A DNA stretch of 64,000 nt, from NCBI GenBank assembly GCA_020853525.1, contig JADYYS010000024.1, positions 16,727 to 80,726 on the forward strand. Reading direction: 5' to 3'. The position numbers and the translations under genes are program-made. Numbering within the stretch: position 1 is the stretch's first letter; every line of letters starts with the position of its first letter. The notes beneath the pieces are model-generated. The model had not been told where the DNA came from. It did not search any database and saw only the letters and a list, made by a program, of their open reading frames with translations. Shown piece after piece: positions 63,984 to 64,000 of this stretch. The stretch is from Ardenticatenales bacterium (GTDB taxonomy: Bacteria > Chloroflexota > Anaerolineae > Epilineales > Epilineaceae).

Positions 63984-64000
63984 CTCCCCCCCGCCCGGAC

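Overview
This 64 kb window is a gene-dense, very GC-rich (about 70 %) bacterial chromosome segment. The likely source is Chloroflexota, in the Anaerolineae or a neighbouring class. That is an inference from the many secreted proteins carrying long Thr/Pro linkers (TPT, PPTSTPV), the DUF5667/DUF5666-type anti-sigma and surface proteins, and the overall gene style. There is no rRNA gene, CRISPR array, prophage or integrase; the only RNA gene is one tRNA-Leu(UAG).

Layout. 0-8.4 kb: the end of a VWA-domain surface protein, a YbjN-like small protein, two divergent complex-I-antiporter-like membrane proteins and an FtsK translocase. 8.4-12.6 kb: yebC, ruvC followed by the tail of a lost cation/proton antiporter, a DUF1801/YCII pair, a MITE-like inverted-repeat element, a four-helix membrane protein and a MOSC protein. 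12.8-20.3 kb: a 1296-residue secreted protein with fourteen FG-GAP/VCBS repeats, a GNAT protein, a DinB protein and an S9 peptidase. 20.5-22.3 kb: a norC-norB pair of visibly lower GC, probably acquired; the NorB-like subunit lacks several residues expected in a canonical NO reductase. 22.7-41.8 kb: a surface-protein region holding a 1329-residue repeat protein, prs, and a minus-strand block of propeller, DUF5666-like, anti-sigma and ECF sigma genes followed by another propeller and a pentapeptide-repeat membrane protein. 41.8-49.1 kb: gpmI, a membrane-fused spermidine-synthase-like protein, and the proteostasis set clpX, clpP and tig next to tRNA-Leu. 49.2-54.2 kb: a lipoprotein pair, a 3-methyladenine glycosylase, Hsp20 and a histidine kinase/response regulator pair. 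54.2-64 kb: a PIN toxin/antitoxin pair, a LamG surface protein, a CbpA-type DnaJ with an HDAC-family enzyme, a KimA-like potassium importer and TerC.

Two themes stand out. First, about a third of the window encodes large exported proteins built from beta-propeller, Ig-like, LamG or VWA units plus Thr/Pro linkers; a sigma/anti-sigma pair sits among them and may regulate some of them. Second, small palindromic repeats with a shared GTAGGGGC edge but different palindromic cores occur eight times, several exactly at 3' ends of genes. In ftsK, prs and the HDAC gene the repeat supplies the TAG stop codon, and another copy is read in frame inside ftsK. The most promising leads for something undescribed are the altered NorB-like oxidoreductase, the fourfold anti-sigma module, the paired antiporter-like proteins, this repeat family, and the three ATCACnGTGAT palindromes spaced 20-21 bp apart near the right end.
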